Source: Stenocarpella maydis
Taxonomy: Eukaryota; Ascomycota; Sordariomycetes; Diaporthales; Diaporthaceae
NCBI GenBank assembly: GCA_002270565.1
Contig: NQMI01000109.1
Span: 94,899-158,898 of the forward strand
Direction of reading: 5' to 3'
Length of the DNA: 64,000 nucleotides
This document shows, piece by piece, positions 34,878-47,591 of this stretch. The notes under the pieces are model-generated. The model was not told the origin of the DNA and searched no databases. It saw only the letters and a program-made list of their open reading frames with translations. The position numbers and the translations under genes were made by a program. Within the stretch, counting starts at the first letter, position 1. Each line of letters begins with the position of its first letter.

Positions 34878-36780
34878 GTTGGGGGTTGTGCCACGACCAG
34901 GTCCCTCGATGTAGGCTTTCCGTGATAGGATTCCAACGAGGGAGGCGCCCGCAGGCAGAAAAGAGGTCAAGGTGGGTGGTGTTGTGAGTAAAATCCCTCA
35001 ATGAGCCACAGGTCAGATGAGCAAGCCAAATGCAGGTCATCGGCGACTTCCAAGGTTAGCTTGGCACTGCACCGCAAATGGATGGTGCTTACAGCTCAGT
35101 GGACAAGCCTGGGCCCGACACGTATTGCTTCTCGTTTGTGTGGGGGAGAGTCGCAATCGAAAGAACGCCTGCAAATGCAGCACTTATTTGACTTGGTACT
35201 GCCAATATTCACTTGCATAGGAGCAGCGGCCTTGGGGCAATCCAGCAACACGCAGGAAATTGGCAATCCTGTTGGCATATGTTTCCATTCCCCACCTGGG
35301 AGGCTCGCTCCCTCTCCTCCGGCATTGGATTGCCTTAATGATTATGGGGTTTGCAAGTTATGGGTGAACAAGCTCTGCGGTGATCGGATCTTAGCCTGAT
35401 GGTGAACAAGACGGCGCGGAGGCGTCAGGCCGTCTGAAACAAGGAGCAAAAACAATCAAGCTGCAAAAGGGCAGCAGGTCGGAACAGCAGAACGGCAACA
35501 TTAGCGCCGATATTAGACTCGACTCAACAGCTACAAGAAAGAAGAGCCTGTGCCTACTGAGGATATTGCCTGTACGCGTCGACGAAAGACGAATTGCAGG
35601 GAATACGACTTGAGGTAAGCGAGGATTTTGTAGCGGAGCTAGAGCTTTGCCAGATACCCGGCCACAGCCCTTTCAGACCTAAAATGTAGATGCATATTCT
35701 TTAAGGCTAGAAGCCATCTATCTGGTGTTCATAGGAATCTCATGAGCTGCTCCATGACTCATTTTATGGAAAAAAGTAACTTCGCGAATGCAGTCGTTAA
35801 GAGGGATTTAACCGACGGTATTATTGCTAAACAAGATATACATCTGTAAAGGAGCGAATACAGCTGCTTTCCTAAGCCTCAAGTGCTAAAGACTGGATTC
35901 AATCGACTATATCTGTCTTAGAAGACCGGAACATATCCTGTATAAAATACCTAGGTAGTCAGCCGCCAATGTGTGTTGGCTCATAACATAGGCGTAGCTT
36001 GTATAGCTAGTACATGTCTATATATGTGTATGTAGGCTATGTTACCATAGTGACTACGGTCAGTTACTATGGTAGTGAAGTGCCCTACTGGCTGGTGGCT
36101 AGTTGTCCACTGGTATTGTCACAGTGATAGCTGTATCCTTATATGTTCTCACTCTTTATTAGTCTCGATCGTATTAAGGATAATCCTATCGATCGTATAG
36201 TGTTGCTCGATGTGATCGATATAAAGCTCATCGATCCCTTATTCCGATTGCTGTCCACCTGCCTCTGATGTCAGAAGGTGTGCACCTTTTGGTGCAGTTA
36301 TAATTCCTACAAGTGTCCATGGTCACCCTTTTCTAGGCTGTTCTGTGGCGCTCGATACCAGTTTGCAGGATCAAGCCAAGATCGCGATCGCGAGCGACCA
36401 TCCGCTATGGGCAACGCCATCAACGGGCTTGCTTCTAAGAGCTGCATAAACTTTCCCAGGAGGTAAGGTGACGGGATGTCTACCAACAAGCCCGCCGGGA
36501 GCAGGCTAGTGTTTACGATAGTTAACTTGTGAGATCAGCACTATACACAGGTTGAAGGTCGCGGGGTTCCTTCCATTTAGCCCAATGAAGAAATCGTGAC
36601 ACCGGCTGTCAAAATCGGCATAACCATCTCTCGCGTGGATTATACGCTGAGCATACTGAACCAGTTACCCAGTCTCACTCTTCCATTACTGATAAGCCCA
36701 AGGAGCAGGGAATTTCGGTGCGAATTTCCCTAGGAAACATCCCTATTCAACATCATGACACCAAACAAACAATCAACAGC
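34878..36780. other. Intergenic with a hairpin and a possible LTR fragment
   Basis: No supported gene. At 35980-36270 an AT-richer stretch with TG...CA-like limits, ATCGAT palindromes and a perfect 9-bp stem (TACCATAGT at 36043-36051 with ACTATGGTA at 36066-36074) could be a degraded solo LTR, but no target duplication was found. Confidence 0.4.
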
Positions 36781-38508
36781 TCAAAACCTGAATCCCCACA
36801 GTGGAAGCAGCCGACCCCCGGCATTAGTATTAGCAAGCCCAGAGCTGGCCGGCGGGATGGCCATGCCCCCAGTCGGGCTGCCCCTGGACGAGCCATTCCC
36901 GAAAGAAGTACCCCATTGCGCGGCACCTCCTACACCACCGGGTGCCTGGGCGGGCCACTCCCTCTCCGCAAACCGCATCTCCGAGGCCCCAACATCGAAC
37001 ACCGCAACCACGCCGCTCAGGAAGGTAGCCCCTAGCGCGCCCGCCTGCGGGATGCCCGGCTGGGACCCCAGGGCACAGTACGGGGTGCCGTCGACCGTCA
37101 CGTTGGCGCCGGGGACGAGCACCTGGGCGGGGGACTGCTCGAAGACGCGGCCGGCGATCCGGATGCCGAAGGAGGGGACCTCTGCGCCGCAGGGGGCGGC
37201 GTACAGGGCCGCGCCCATGAAGTCGACGAGCTGCGGCGGGTTCTCGAAGGCGCCGTAGAGGGCCTTGGCTAGCGAGGGGGGCAGGATGTTGGTCGAGTAG
37301 CCGCTGTCCACGATCACGGGGAAGACGTGGCTTGGAGGGGGCTGGCTGGCCTCCTGGGACGTCTCGTTTTGGGGCCCGGCGGCGGCGGCGGCGGCGGAGA
37401 GATTTGCGAAGCTCTCGCCCGCGATGAGGTAGTCCTCGGCGATTATGGTGTAGTACGTGAAGTTTTCGGCTCCGCGCCCGTCCATGTTTAAGTCGAGCTG
37501 TTGACCGTTAGTAGTTATGCCAGGAATTGAAAAGCAAGAGATGGTACTCGACTAACCATGAGGATGGGAGTGGACAGATATTCCCCGGTGGTGGGCACAT
37601 CGACCGCACCTCCGATGGCCAAGACGCCGCCGCCGTCGAGTTCCAGCGCCATGCTGAAGACGGGGTGTGTCAGGTTCTGCCCGACGGCACTTGCGAACCA
37701 AGGGTCATATGATGCGATGGGGTCACCGTTGTCAAAATTCTCACGTGCGTCTGTTCCGCTTCTTGCCGCTGTCGTGGCAGGGAAGCCCAGGCCCATGATG
37801 CCGGAGAAGTCGCCCGAGATAGCATGAAAGTACCCAGTTGATGGCAACGCAATCTGCTGATTCTGCACTGTGATACCACAAAAGGTGACAGTCTCTAGGC
37901 CGTATTCGCCGTAGAGGTACTGCCCGTTTACATCTGGAAACTATTAGCAGCGTATTACAGCAAGGTATCACAAGGAGGTCGCAGTAGGCATGGACGGCGA
38001 GGACCTTATACATACAGCTGATGGAGAAATATTCATCCTTGACCACTTCAACGCTGAAGGTGCCCTGGAAATAGACGGGAATGTTACACGTATCCCTCGG
38101 CGCCTCCTCGTGCTGCTCGTTGAGACAGACGAAACTGTCTGGGGCCACCCACAGATCCGCGGAGCCGGTGTCGATCAGCACGGGCATCTTCTGCTCGCCG
38201 AGGGTGACTTCGGCGACGTAGGACTGCCCTATCAGGCGGACCGTCGCCGGCGGTTCCCCCTCGTGGCGCCTTCCGATGTGATCCTGATCATGGCCCAGCA
38301 CGCTCCGTAGAGCATGGTGTTTGGGCAAGGCCTCGCTGCTCCTCCTTATGTTTACATGGCTCACTTTTTTAGCTACGGCCAAGATGGGTGGATGAACAGC
38401 CGGGGAAGACCGAAGCTGAAGATGAGGGGCTGGATCGCCGCTCGATGTTGTAAGCGTAGCAGCTATGCCGCTAAGCAATGTCGAGAGGATCAGAAATGAA
38501 GGCGCCAT
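36781..38508 (-). CDS. Secreted aspartic protease (A1 family)
   Basis: Exons 38508-38016, 37933-37557 and 37497-36781 join in phase to 528 aa. The N-terminus is a signal peptide (MAPSFLILSTLLSGIAATLT) with a propeptide after it. The two catalytic Asp motifs are DTGSADLWV (Asp about 113) and VDSGYSTNILP (Asp about 354; DSG instead of DTG). The flap region contains QYLYGEYG, and FSGIMGLGFP is also typical. An Ala-rich insert lies before the second motif. The last ~50 residues are Gly/Pro/Ser-rich, with no clear GPI signal. Extracellular or wall-associated proteolysis is expected. A Gly- and Asn-rich tail may be a linker. Confidence 0.9.
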
Positions 38509-39964
38509 CTTGTCAAGTCGAGTTTAGCAATAAGAAAGATGGATTTTTAGATTGAAGACTTTTATCTTTAGGTGCTGTGTACACCTCGAGAATCGATTAA
38601 ATGACAGAACAGGCACCACTTGATGCCGCCCTGCCACTCGTGCCGGCCTGAGGGCAACTTATGGAGGACTCAAAGGGCTTCCAACAAAAAAGCGGAATAC
38701 CGTCGCGATATACAGTCACTTTTCATATGAAGGCGGCCGGTGGGTTTCGTGATCAACATATGATATGATGCTTTGACTTGTCCCATTGGCTGGAAGTTGT
38801 ATGTGGCGTGGGGATGCGGGCCGTGACGGCTCACAATGTGCCGCATTCTGCCTTGAATAGGCCAGTTTTCAGCGACCAAAATATTTCTTTTTGTTCAGCA
38901 AATAGTTGGGTACTTCTCCAATGTGGCTTAATTAATTCGTGTTGGATCAGGGTCAATGCGGTGTGGTTCTTTATCACTTGCACCTTAAGATACCAACCGC
39001 CGTCTCTTCAGCGCGGGTTTGAAGGGGAAGTAATGGACAAGATTGGAAGGTTGAGTGGGAAAACTGCACCGATCCGTATCATCACCAATCTTGAGATGCC
39101 GCGTGCGGCAAGAGAGTCAGACTGTCGTCGGGAACGAGGGTCACTCAAGCTGGAGTGCCTGCCGTGCTCTGCCGCGACAACATTTCCGGCGGTACTGAAA
39201 AGCCCGTAGGGTATCAGGTCAATGTTACTTACTTAGCGCCCGGTCCCTGGATAAAACACTTTTTGTTCAATCAATGCCCACCGGGTCTGTTGTCATGTAT
39301 GATTGATCGTCGTGCAGATGTTCCAAAGTTCCCAAAGGAGAGGAGTGGCGAACAACTCAGCAAGGCCAAGCAGGCATGGAGTTGTCAATTCATACTGCCG
39401 GCCTCTGGGAGAGAGAAACCATCCAGACGCACCCATCAAGGCCTTGGGTTTCTTATAACGACAGGACTCGGAAAATACTGTGCAGACACTGCAGTCGAGT
39501 TCGACGTTTCATTTGCTCGAGCTTCTGTAATAAATTGTTAGTGACTTTGGTCTGGGAGGGGGGTGTGAGTTGATGTCCAATGCCCTTTTACTTTGACAAA
39601 GTTGGGCCCGCAGGAACCTTTTTGGTCTTTGCCTCAAATGGCCATGGCCTCTGGCCCCTAGTCGCAGCCTCGCCCCTGTTGCCCCTCGAGTTGCGGTCAA
39701 CAATCATCGCCAAGCCGGATAAACTACGGGGCCTCACTGTCTGATGGGTCCTGAGGGTCCACCTGGCGAGACAACGACATCTCATTTCGTAGGGATCTCC
39801 GAGAACCTCATTTTAAGCTTAACCTTGACGGCTGTTGCGTGTTTTCTCCCTCCCCCCGTCCACCTGCACTATCTCTTGTATCAACACCAGAGCACGCGGC
39901 GCATACACCCACCCACACACACTGCTGGCCGTCGCGAGCACCCCATAGCAGCGGCCGCCATACC
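38509..39964. other. Intergenic, no gene recognised
   Basis: Divergent region between the aspartic protease and the membrane protein. ORFs up to about 140 codons occur but lack motifs or family resemblance. Confidence 0.55.
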
Positions 39965-42172
39965 ATGTGGGACATTGTGGCTGGGGCCGAGGGCAATGTG
40001 AGCAGCGGGTTCACATGGGAGCCACAGCCCGAGCGTAGGGGCACTTTCGGGATTCTCTCGTCGTGCTTTGTGACACTGGCGCTATGTACTTGGAAAATCG
40101 TGCACCTAAACCTGCCTGGCATGTGCCCGGACGAGGGCCTGCCGTGGACAGCGTGGTTCAAGAAGGGGACCAGCAACAGCATGCGGCATAGATTCGTGCA
40201 CATATTTGGCGGCCACCAGGTCACCAGGCAGATCGGGTGGTTACTCATTGGGCTGTTCGCACCGGAGCTGGTAGGTCACTGCGGGTCGGATACGGTATAC
40301 CTACTTAGGCAGCCGGCACACTCTCGGGGGCTGTTCTGATCATATCTGCCTAGATCGCATATTCTGCCTTCAGGCAGTATTGGGACGTCAAGTCCCTGCA
40401 GGAATTCATGGAGCGCGTCTACTTGCAGCCCGCACAGCCGCGGAGATGGTGGGCCGCTATGCTGAATAGCCGCCGAGTAAGTGCATCCGCGCTGCCGGGT
40501 TCAGACATGCCCAGCTTGAGGCACTGTATAGCTGACATCTTGTTAGCAGGTGCCGCGACAGGACGTGGAGGTTATCGAAAAACCCGTATGGACCCTGACG
40601 CACAGCTGGTACGCCGTGATGGGGGGCTACAGCTACAAGATGCGCGACGGGCTGAAGGTCTATCTCCCGGATGACCACAACCGGGAGCAGCTTGTCCTCC
40701 GCGACGAGGCGCTGCGGTTCGTGGCAGAGCACGAGCCGTCCGTGATACCACGCCTGTCCGCCCTCGACATCCTGGACAAGAGCAGCTCGAGCACCTTTAT
40801 GAAGGTCGTGGCCCTGCTCCAGGCCTTGTGGTTCAGCCTGCAGTGCATCGTCCGCATGGCTCAGGGACTGTCCATCTCCCTATTGGAACTGACAACCTTC
40901 GCGCATTGTGTGGTCGCCCTGATCATCGGCTGGCTCTGGCTGCAGAAACCTGTCGACATCTCAAAGCCAGACCCCCTCGATATGCCCGAGACGCTCAGCC
41001 AGCCCCACTGGCTCATGGCAGTGCTGTACTCGCTTACTAGCTTCGACCATAACGAGTCCGACGAGGAGAGATATAATAAGCTGGGAAAGGCCGGGCAGGA
41101 TGCAGTTCAGAGTGTTGGAGAGGGCCAGCGGGCGTCTACCTACTTGGATGCAAGCATCAACCTGGATCCCATCACCTTCAGCGACCTGAACCTCCACGGA
41201 GGCCGCCCACAGTCATCCGCCGTCAGCACGGGTCGTCCGGCATCAGGTATCCCGAGCCGGCCGACCACATCGCAGCCAACAGTCGCCAGCCCACGGGCTT
41301 ATCTCTCGCCGCCGACCCAAGACCAGGACCAGTCGAAGATATCCGGCGCCCAGAGCCTAAGCGAGCTCGTCCAGGCAGCCGCCGACCAGGAGCGGCGCTT
41401 CCGGATCCGCATGCAGATGGCCCAGAAGGGCTGGGACCACTACATCCTGGACCAGCACCCACACGAGGAGGGGGCTCTCGACGCCGACGCCGCCGCCGCC
41501 GGGGCCACGGCACCCGTCTCGGTGGCCGACGCAGCAAGGCAGTCCATGGACGCGGAGAACAGGCAGCGCCTGCAGCGCAGGCTCAAGTTCCGGATGCGCA
41601 ACACGCTCGTGGACCGCGTGACCAACTTCCCGCGCATGCGGCACGACACGACGCCGCAGGAGCAGCACGCCTTCAAGACGCACCTGGGCATCAGCCTGAC
41701 GGGGATCCTGTACGGCGGGCTGCACATGCTGGCGTGGGACGCGTCCTTCACGAGCGGCGGGGAGGCGGCGGCGTGGAGGGTCGCGTCCGTCAGCCTGGCG
41801 TGCAGCGGCCTGCTCGTGCCCGTGGCGCACGCCGAGGGGGTCATCATGAGCGCCGTGAGGCCGTGGCTCATGATGGACGAGGAGGACCGCGACGCCGAGG
41901 AGGCCGAGCACCTCGCCGAGAAGGCGGCCCGGATGGGCGGCCGGTGGCGGCACGGGTGGCGGCGGTACTGGTGGAGGCTGTACAAGTGGTGCTTCCTCTG
42001 GATGGTCGAGGTCGTCCGCGTGTGCAAGGTCGTCGGCGTCGTGGCGGCCGCCGCCGTCTACATCGGCCTGCGGGCCTTCATCTTTGTCGAGTGCCTTGCG
42101 AACGTGGCCCACCTGCCGCCCTCTGCGTATGATGTCGTGAGGTGGTCGCAGTATGTGCCTCACATCACCTGA
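39965..42172 (+). CDS. Multi-pass membrane protein, fungal family of unknown function
   Basis: Exons 39965-40270, 40354-40476 and 40550-42172 join in phase to 683 aa. It has the hallmark opening of a fungal family (WEPQPERRGTFGILSSC, then TLALCTWKIVHLN). Further family signs are LTHSWYAVMGGYSYKM and ALWFSLQCIVRMAQGLSIS. About seven or eight hydrophobic helices are visible, two near the N-terminus, two near 240-290 and the rest after 540. Between them (about 330-520) lies a polar, disordered Ser/Pro/Gln-rich insert. Some members resemble channel-like proteins but no transport motif is evident. It faces the next gene tail to tail. Confidence 0.8.
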
Positions 42173-42281
42173 GAAGTGCCTAGCGGTTCTGGGACAGGTC
42201 ATGGACGATACAGGGTGCCCATATAAAAAAACCACCAGCTAAGAAGACAAGAATTATCGAAAGCGTCTCTGTAGTCCAGCC

Positions 42282-43330
42282 TCAAGCAAGCTGGCCTTTC
42301 TTATATGGAAATTGCTCCTTGAACGCCTGTGCAATCTCACTCCTCGTCGCAACCCAAACGCCTTCCTTCCGGCTGATGTAATCTACAAAGTCCTGCAGGG
42401 CCTTGAAGCGACCAGGTCTTCCAATTATGCGACAATGCAGCCCAACAGTCATCATCTTCGGCTTGCCCTCGAGTCCCTCCTCGTAGAGGACATCAAAGGC
42501 GTTCTTGATGTGGTCGTAGAATCCCTGGGGATCCCGGAAGCCCGACCCAACAACATGAAATTTAAAGTCGTTGCAGTCGTACGAGTACGGCACCATGAGA
42601 CAGCCCTTCGGGCTCGGCGAGTCTTTCTCCGCAGGGAGGTCGATCCAGTACGGCACGTCATCGGCGTAGGTGTCCGAGGCCCACAGGAGCTCCTCGCCCA
42701 GCTCCTCATAGACCTGCGGCACGAGTGTCCTGGAGCGCGGGCTCGGACGGCCGTAGTACCACCCTCGTGGTGCGTAGCCGGACAAGGACTTGAGGGACGC
42801 GATGCACTTTCGGATGTAGTCCCTTTCCTGCTCGGCATCGAGGTCGTGATAGTCGATCCATCGATAGGCGCTGGATACGAGATATCAGTGTCACGACGTC
42901 TGAGACATGTCCCGAGGCATGGCACTCACTGGGAAGCGATATCGTGCCCTTCCTCCACGCATCTCCGTGCTACCTCAGGCTGCTGCTCCACTGCCTGAGC
43001 AACTGCGTACAAGGTGAACTTCATCTTGTATTTGTTGAACAGCCGGAAGAGACGCCACCAGCCTGAGCGGCTGCCGTATTCATACTCCGACTCAACACTG
43101 TAGTCGCGCTCGTTGATGGCGGCAGCCCCAAGTGGGTTCTCCTTCAAAATACTCTCCGCCTTGCCATCGCCGGAAAGAACATGGCGTTCGCCCCCTTCTT
43201 CGTAGTTTATGACGAACGACACAGCAATCTTGGCGTTGTTTGGCCACTTGATGTCCAGCCCGGCTTCACCGTAACCTTTGAAGTCACGGGTGAACTCATA
43301 CTGTGGGTCGGCGTGGTATACTTCAGCCAT
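42282..43330 (-). CDS. Polysaccharide deacetylase-fold hydrolase, PuuE/allantoinase-like
   Basis: Exons 43330-42930 and 42870-42282 (59-bp intron) join in phase to 329 aa. The sequence follows the PuuE subgroup of the NodB/CE4 fold: VSFVINYEEGGE near the start, SVESEYEYGSRSGWWRLFRLF, EEGHDIASHAYRWIDYHD with metal-site-like His residues, RGWYYGRPSPRSRTL, YADDVPYWID and MTVGLHCRIIGRPGR. Bacterial PuuE is a metal-independent allantoinase; fungal members are often named chitin deacetylase or allantoinase without tests. There is no signal peptide, so a cytosolic C-N hydrolase is likelier than a wall enzyme. It is divergent from the amidase gene at 44286. Confidence 0.88.
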
Positions 43331-44285
43331 AGTTCCAGGATCTTGCGTTGAGGGGGCTGGGGAGCAGACGTTCAAACGTAGACTTTTGTGATAAACACCT
43401 GGCTGGGACCACGATAACCTTGGAGGAGGGAGGCCGGGAAAAAGATTTATCTCAAGGGCAGGCACCTGCAACATATAATCGCCGACAGCTCCTTGTCTTC
43501 ACAGCTTGCTCAAGTAAGACCCCGACCTACACATGTGATAGCACAATGGTTCTCATTACTAGCCATAGAACCACGTACATGCAACCATGGCCAGCCGCCG
43601 ACGATCTTCCCGGCTACAGATCCCACCTTATCACGAGTGGGGACCCCATCCAATGGTGAGGAATGTAAGACCCTCCCTTGGACACACGTTATGCGAGTTG
43701 AGGCTGCACTGCTAACCTTGTGGTTGCGTGACTGCAGGATACGACGTCACTCCGTGCATCTCGGTCAAGCGAGGACCCACCCAAGGAAGACATTTATCAT
43801 CGTTGTCCTCAGATTAATATGGATCGTTTACTGTGAGTGTGACCAGTCAGATGATATTGCATCGCGAGGAGAGGCGGTCCAGAGTCTGATAGCATCACCT
43901 CTATTATCAAACCTATAGTTATCTGGTTTGGGCGTGCCGGTGGCACGGCAGTGGAGCTATTTTACCGTCACCGAGACCGGCAACCCCGCCTCAGGAATCG
44001 TGCCGTTCATGGCGAGGGCGAGAACAAGCCTTCTCTCGGCCCCTATACGTATCTAATCAGATAAATGCACGCCAAGAAGGTAATGATGCTATCATCCACG
44101 GCCGTCTGATCTGCTCACGACTCCCAGATCATCAAGATCGGGGTCTTGGAGACTACGGCACCTGAGTCCAGTCTATATATCCAGAAGCCTATATCGTTTA
44201 CCGATCAGCTTCCTGGAGGCAATACAGCGGACACCGACAGATTTTAAGCCAAACGCCCTTCACTCTGTGGAGCTGAAGTCTGAAA
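43331..44285. promoter_or_regulatory. Divergent promoter region of hydrolase and amidase genes
   Basis: 955 bp between outward-facing starts. A TATATAT at 44174-44180, about 110 bp before the amidase ATG, is a candidate TATA box. No other clear site was recognised. Confidence 0.4.
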
Positions 44286-45687
44286 ATGGTTAACACCGAA
44301 TTATACAGACTGACGGCGTCTGAAGTCGTTGCAGGAATACGCTCCAGCTCATTCACAGTCGAGCAATATGCACAGTCCTTACTCTCACGGATCAAGAGGA
44401 GAGACGGCACGGTGAAAGCATGGGCATACATCAGCCCGGAACAAGTCCTCAGCCAAGCTCGGATGCTGGACAAGGTCCATCCCGAGAAAAGAGGACCACT
44501 GCATGGCGTCTCGGTCGCGGTGAAGGACGTCATCTACACCAAGGACATGCCGACGCAGCACAACTCCCCGATCTACGAGAACAGCCACGTCCCCGTGGAC
44601 GCAGGCTCCATCATGATACTGCGCAACGCCGGCGCGCTCATACTGGGCAAGACGGCCACAACCGAATTCGCCGCCACGACCGAGGGCCCCGCGACCTGCA
44701 ACCCTCACGACACGAGCCGCACGCCCGGCGGCTCAAGCTCCGGCTCCGGCGCTGCCGTGGCGGACTTCCAGGCGGCGGTTGCCCTTGGGACGCAGACGGG
44801 GGGCAGCATTATCCGGCCTGCGTCGTTCAACGGCGTGTATGGGTTCAAGCCGACGTGGAACTCCGTCACGCGGGAGGGACAGAAGATATTCTCGCTCATC
44901 CTCGACACATTTGGCGTGTATGCTCGGTCCGTGCAGGATATCGAGCTGCTGGCTGACGTTCTTCAGCTGAGGGACGACGTGCCACCTTTCCAGGAATCAG
45001 GTGGGCAGTTCGCTGTCAAAGGGGCCAAAGTCGCGTTCATGAGGACAATGGTTTGGGACGAAAATGCGGAGCCGGGCACTAAAGAGGCGATGGCCAAGGC
45101 TGCTCGGCTACTGAAGGACCATGGCGCCGAGGTGGACGAGGTCGAGTTCCCGGCTGATATGAAGGAGCTGCCCAACTGGCACGGCGTTATCTTCAAGACC
45201 GATGGCCGTACTGCGTTCCTCCCCGATTATCTTGTCTCCCAAGACCAGGTTCATGAACAGCTGCATGAGTATGTTGAGAACAGGAGCAAGCACACGCATG
45301 CAGAGCAGTTGGAGGCATTCGACAGCATAGCCGCCGCCAGGCCAAAGGCGGATGCCCTGCTGTCGAAGTATGATGTGGTCTTGACTCCCTCTGTCCCCGG
45401 CGAAGCACCCGTTGGTCTCAAAAGCACAGGGTCTGCCATTTTTCAGTTGATATGGACTGTAAGTCTCCTCCGCTGCCCTCTGCCACCAAGGAAGTGACCT
45501 TACAATTCCATCGAAACAGGCTCTGCACGTGCCTGTCATCAATATCCCTGGGTTTCAGGGAGAGAACGGCATGCCCGTGGGAATCTCTCTCGTGGCCCCG
45601 AGATACCATGACCGAAAGCTGTTGGCAGCGAGCAGGTCAATTGGGAGGATCTTCCAGGAGGAGGGCGGATGGAAATCTGCACTATAG
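44286..45687 (+). CDS. Amidase (amidase-signature family)
   Basis: Exons 44286-45458 and 45520-45687 (61-bp intron) join in phase to 446 aa. The Ser-cisSer-Lys triad is complete: Lys about 80 (HGVSVAVKD), Ser about 150 (TPGGSSSGSG) and Ser about 174 (GTQTGGSIIRPAS), with the 24-residue Ser-Ser spacing of the family. FNGVYGFKPTW and the C-terminal PVINIPGF..NGMPVGISLVAPRYHD are also typical. It hydrolyses an amide; the exact substrate is not readable. The size fits the shorter fungal amidases. It is intact and has no targeting signal. Confidence 0.93.
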
Positions 45688-46133
45688 AAGCTCTCATTTT
45701 GTGTAGCGTTTACAATGCGCAAGATGTCTATCGGATTGAGAAATATGCTCCACTCGATGGTCTGTCAAAAGTATGATCCAAGAATAGACTCTTCAGCAGG
45801 GTGAGAATACATCTACGCACTACGGCAATAAACCGCCCACTTGTTCAGAAACAATCGGGCGCCTTGCGGCCATAGTTCACGCACCCATCCTTCAAGGAGA
45901 GAGATAAAGTCTACCTCGCTCGCAATAACATCAAAACAAAGCGACCAAGCGACCAAGCGACAAACTTGACTGCAAACAGACAGACTGGACCATTCAAAGT
46001 CAAGCGGAGGCTTTCAGACACTAACTACGTACGAACTATCATTTTTAAGCAGAGACGGGAGTGGACTGAGCCATACAAGACCCGTTCAGTTGTCCACCTC
46101 GACATCCAGCCTTTTCCTCTTCCTCCCTTCACC
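45688..46133. other. Intergenic and 5' region of the following gene
   Basis: No gene. Contains two tandem GCGACCAA units near 45940-45960 and a frame open upstream of, and continuous with, the ATG at 46134. Confidence 0.5.
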
Positions 46134-47591
46134 ATGGACAAGAAACAAGTCTCCCCGGAGCTCTTGCAAGCAGAACTTCTGCTAGCCCGAGAAGAACAAG
46201 TTCCAGCAAATCCACCGTCACGAAAACAACAGATCGACAGCGACAGCGACGCCGAACCTCTGATAAAACGAGCACGATTGACGCGGAAGACCTTAGCCCT
46301 GTTTGACAAGATGGGCAAGAAGAAGGCCTCAGACCCCACAGAGGACTTCAAGTCAACCAAAACCACCTCAACGGCGACGTCTGGCTTTGCCGACAAAGCT
46401 TACAAGAATGGAATTCTCCGCCCACTTCACTCCAGACCACCCACGAACCTCGACGACATCCGCAGGCAACATGCAGAGCCTCGCGCGACTGCGTCGCCCC
46501 CGGAGTCCGTGTACGAGGGCTATGCCATCCAAGTCGGGAAGGCAGGCAACGAAGCAACCGTGGTCGTCGAGACCAGCGGGAAGCTGCTGAAGGAGTATGA
46601 CGACAAGGGGTATAACCGAGCCTACAGCCGATCGTTCACGAATGTCACGCCAAACGCCGGGTACAACGACGGGTTTTCAGCCCCGCAGCCCGACTTCATG
46701 GAGGGTCTCGAGAAGCAAGAGTTCCGCCCGTTCCAGGTCGTCGGCCACATCCCTGGAGCCGCCCTCTACCAGGATGACCCCTTCTCCCTAACGCTACCGC
46801 ATATAGCCGGAGAATTGAAGGGCCCCGACGGCAGTATGAGAGAAGCACAACTGCAAGCCGCCTACGACGGAGCAGCCATGGTTCACGCACGAAATAACGC
46901 TCTCGCCTACATGGGAGACTCAGATCCCCTTAGATATGCAGCTATCACAACATTCACTACAGACGGCACCAATCTTAATATATATGCTCATTACGCAATC
47001 CCATCAGAAGAGGATAAAGACACACTCGAGTACCACCAGTACAAGTACGCATCAACGAATATCAAGGACTCCTACTAAGGACACAAAGACGGTCGAAAAG
47101 GTCTCAGGAACGCCCAAGACTGCGCAAAGGACCAGTCGTATGCCCTGAAAGACCAACTGAAAGAACACTGGAAACAACGCAGCACCTTCCACCGCATCGC
47201 CGAAGAAGATCCTCTACCCGCACCAGATGAGGCTCTCGGGGCAACGAGCGCGGACGAAGAAGTAGTTCCCTACGAAGAACCGGCACCATACGACGACGAA
47301 GCCGATGAGCACGACTACGAGGTAGTGGAACCACGACCTTGCCAGCCAACGCCCGCAGCCTCTGCTGTATCACCCAAGGCATCACACTCGCATGCTTCAT
47401 CGAAACGAAGCCACACCTCTGGCGATGAAGACCGTAAACGAAAAGCCTCACCGCCGCCCCGTGCACTGTCTAAACCACGAAGAAGCAAGGCAAAGCCCTA
47501 CTGGGTCCTCGACGACGAAAGCGGAGAACACTATCACAAACACTACAATAGCACGATCTCATGGCTCAACGGCGACAACAACGAAGATTAA
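46134..47591 (+). pseudogene. Fungal protein of a PD-(D/E)XK-like family (DUF7924-like), single RIP-type stop
   Basis: From ATG 46134 (MDKKQVSPELLQAELLLARE) one frame runs to the TAA at 47589, broken only by TAA at 47076-47078 inside KDSY-stop-GHKDGRKGLRN, where related proteins carry a codon such as CAA. The N-terminal half is polar. The core has NDGFSAPQPDF, LPHIAGELKG with a downstream Gln/Ala helix (an E-x-K layout as in restriction-endonuclease folds), TTFTTDGTNLNIYAHYA and DQLKEHWK. The C-terminus is acidic, then Ser/Lys-rich, ending WLNGDNNED. A truncated 314-aa product is possible. No intron could remove the stop cleanly. Confidence 0.7.

Noticed and set aside
33798..34970. 390-codon minus-strand ORF as the full gene
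   Set aside because: Its last part runs antisense through the secreted-protein gene; a 68-bp intron with a 26-bp last exon gives a 252-aa protein ending at 34051, in line with family length.
41357..42235. Long minus-strand ORF (292 codons) opposite the membrane-protein gene
   Set aside because: Low-complexity Arg/Pro/His-rich shadow of a GC-rich plus-strand exon.
46134..47591. Intron to bypass the TAA at 47076
   Set aside because: No donor/acceptor pair near the stop restores the frame without removing conserved residues; a point mutation is simpler.
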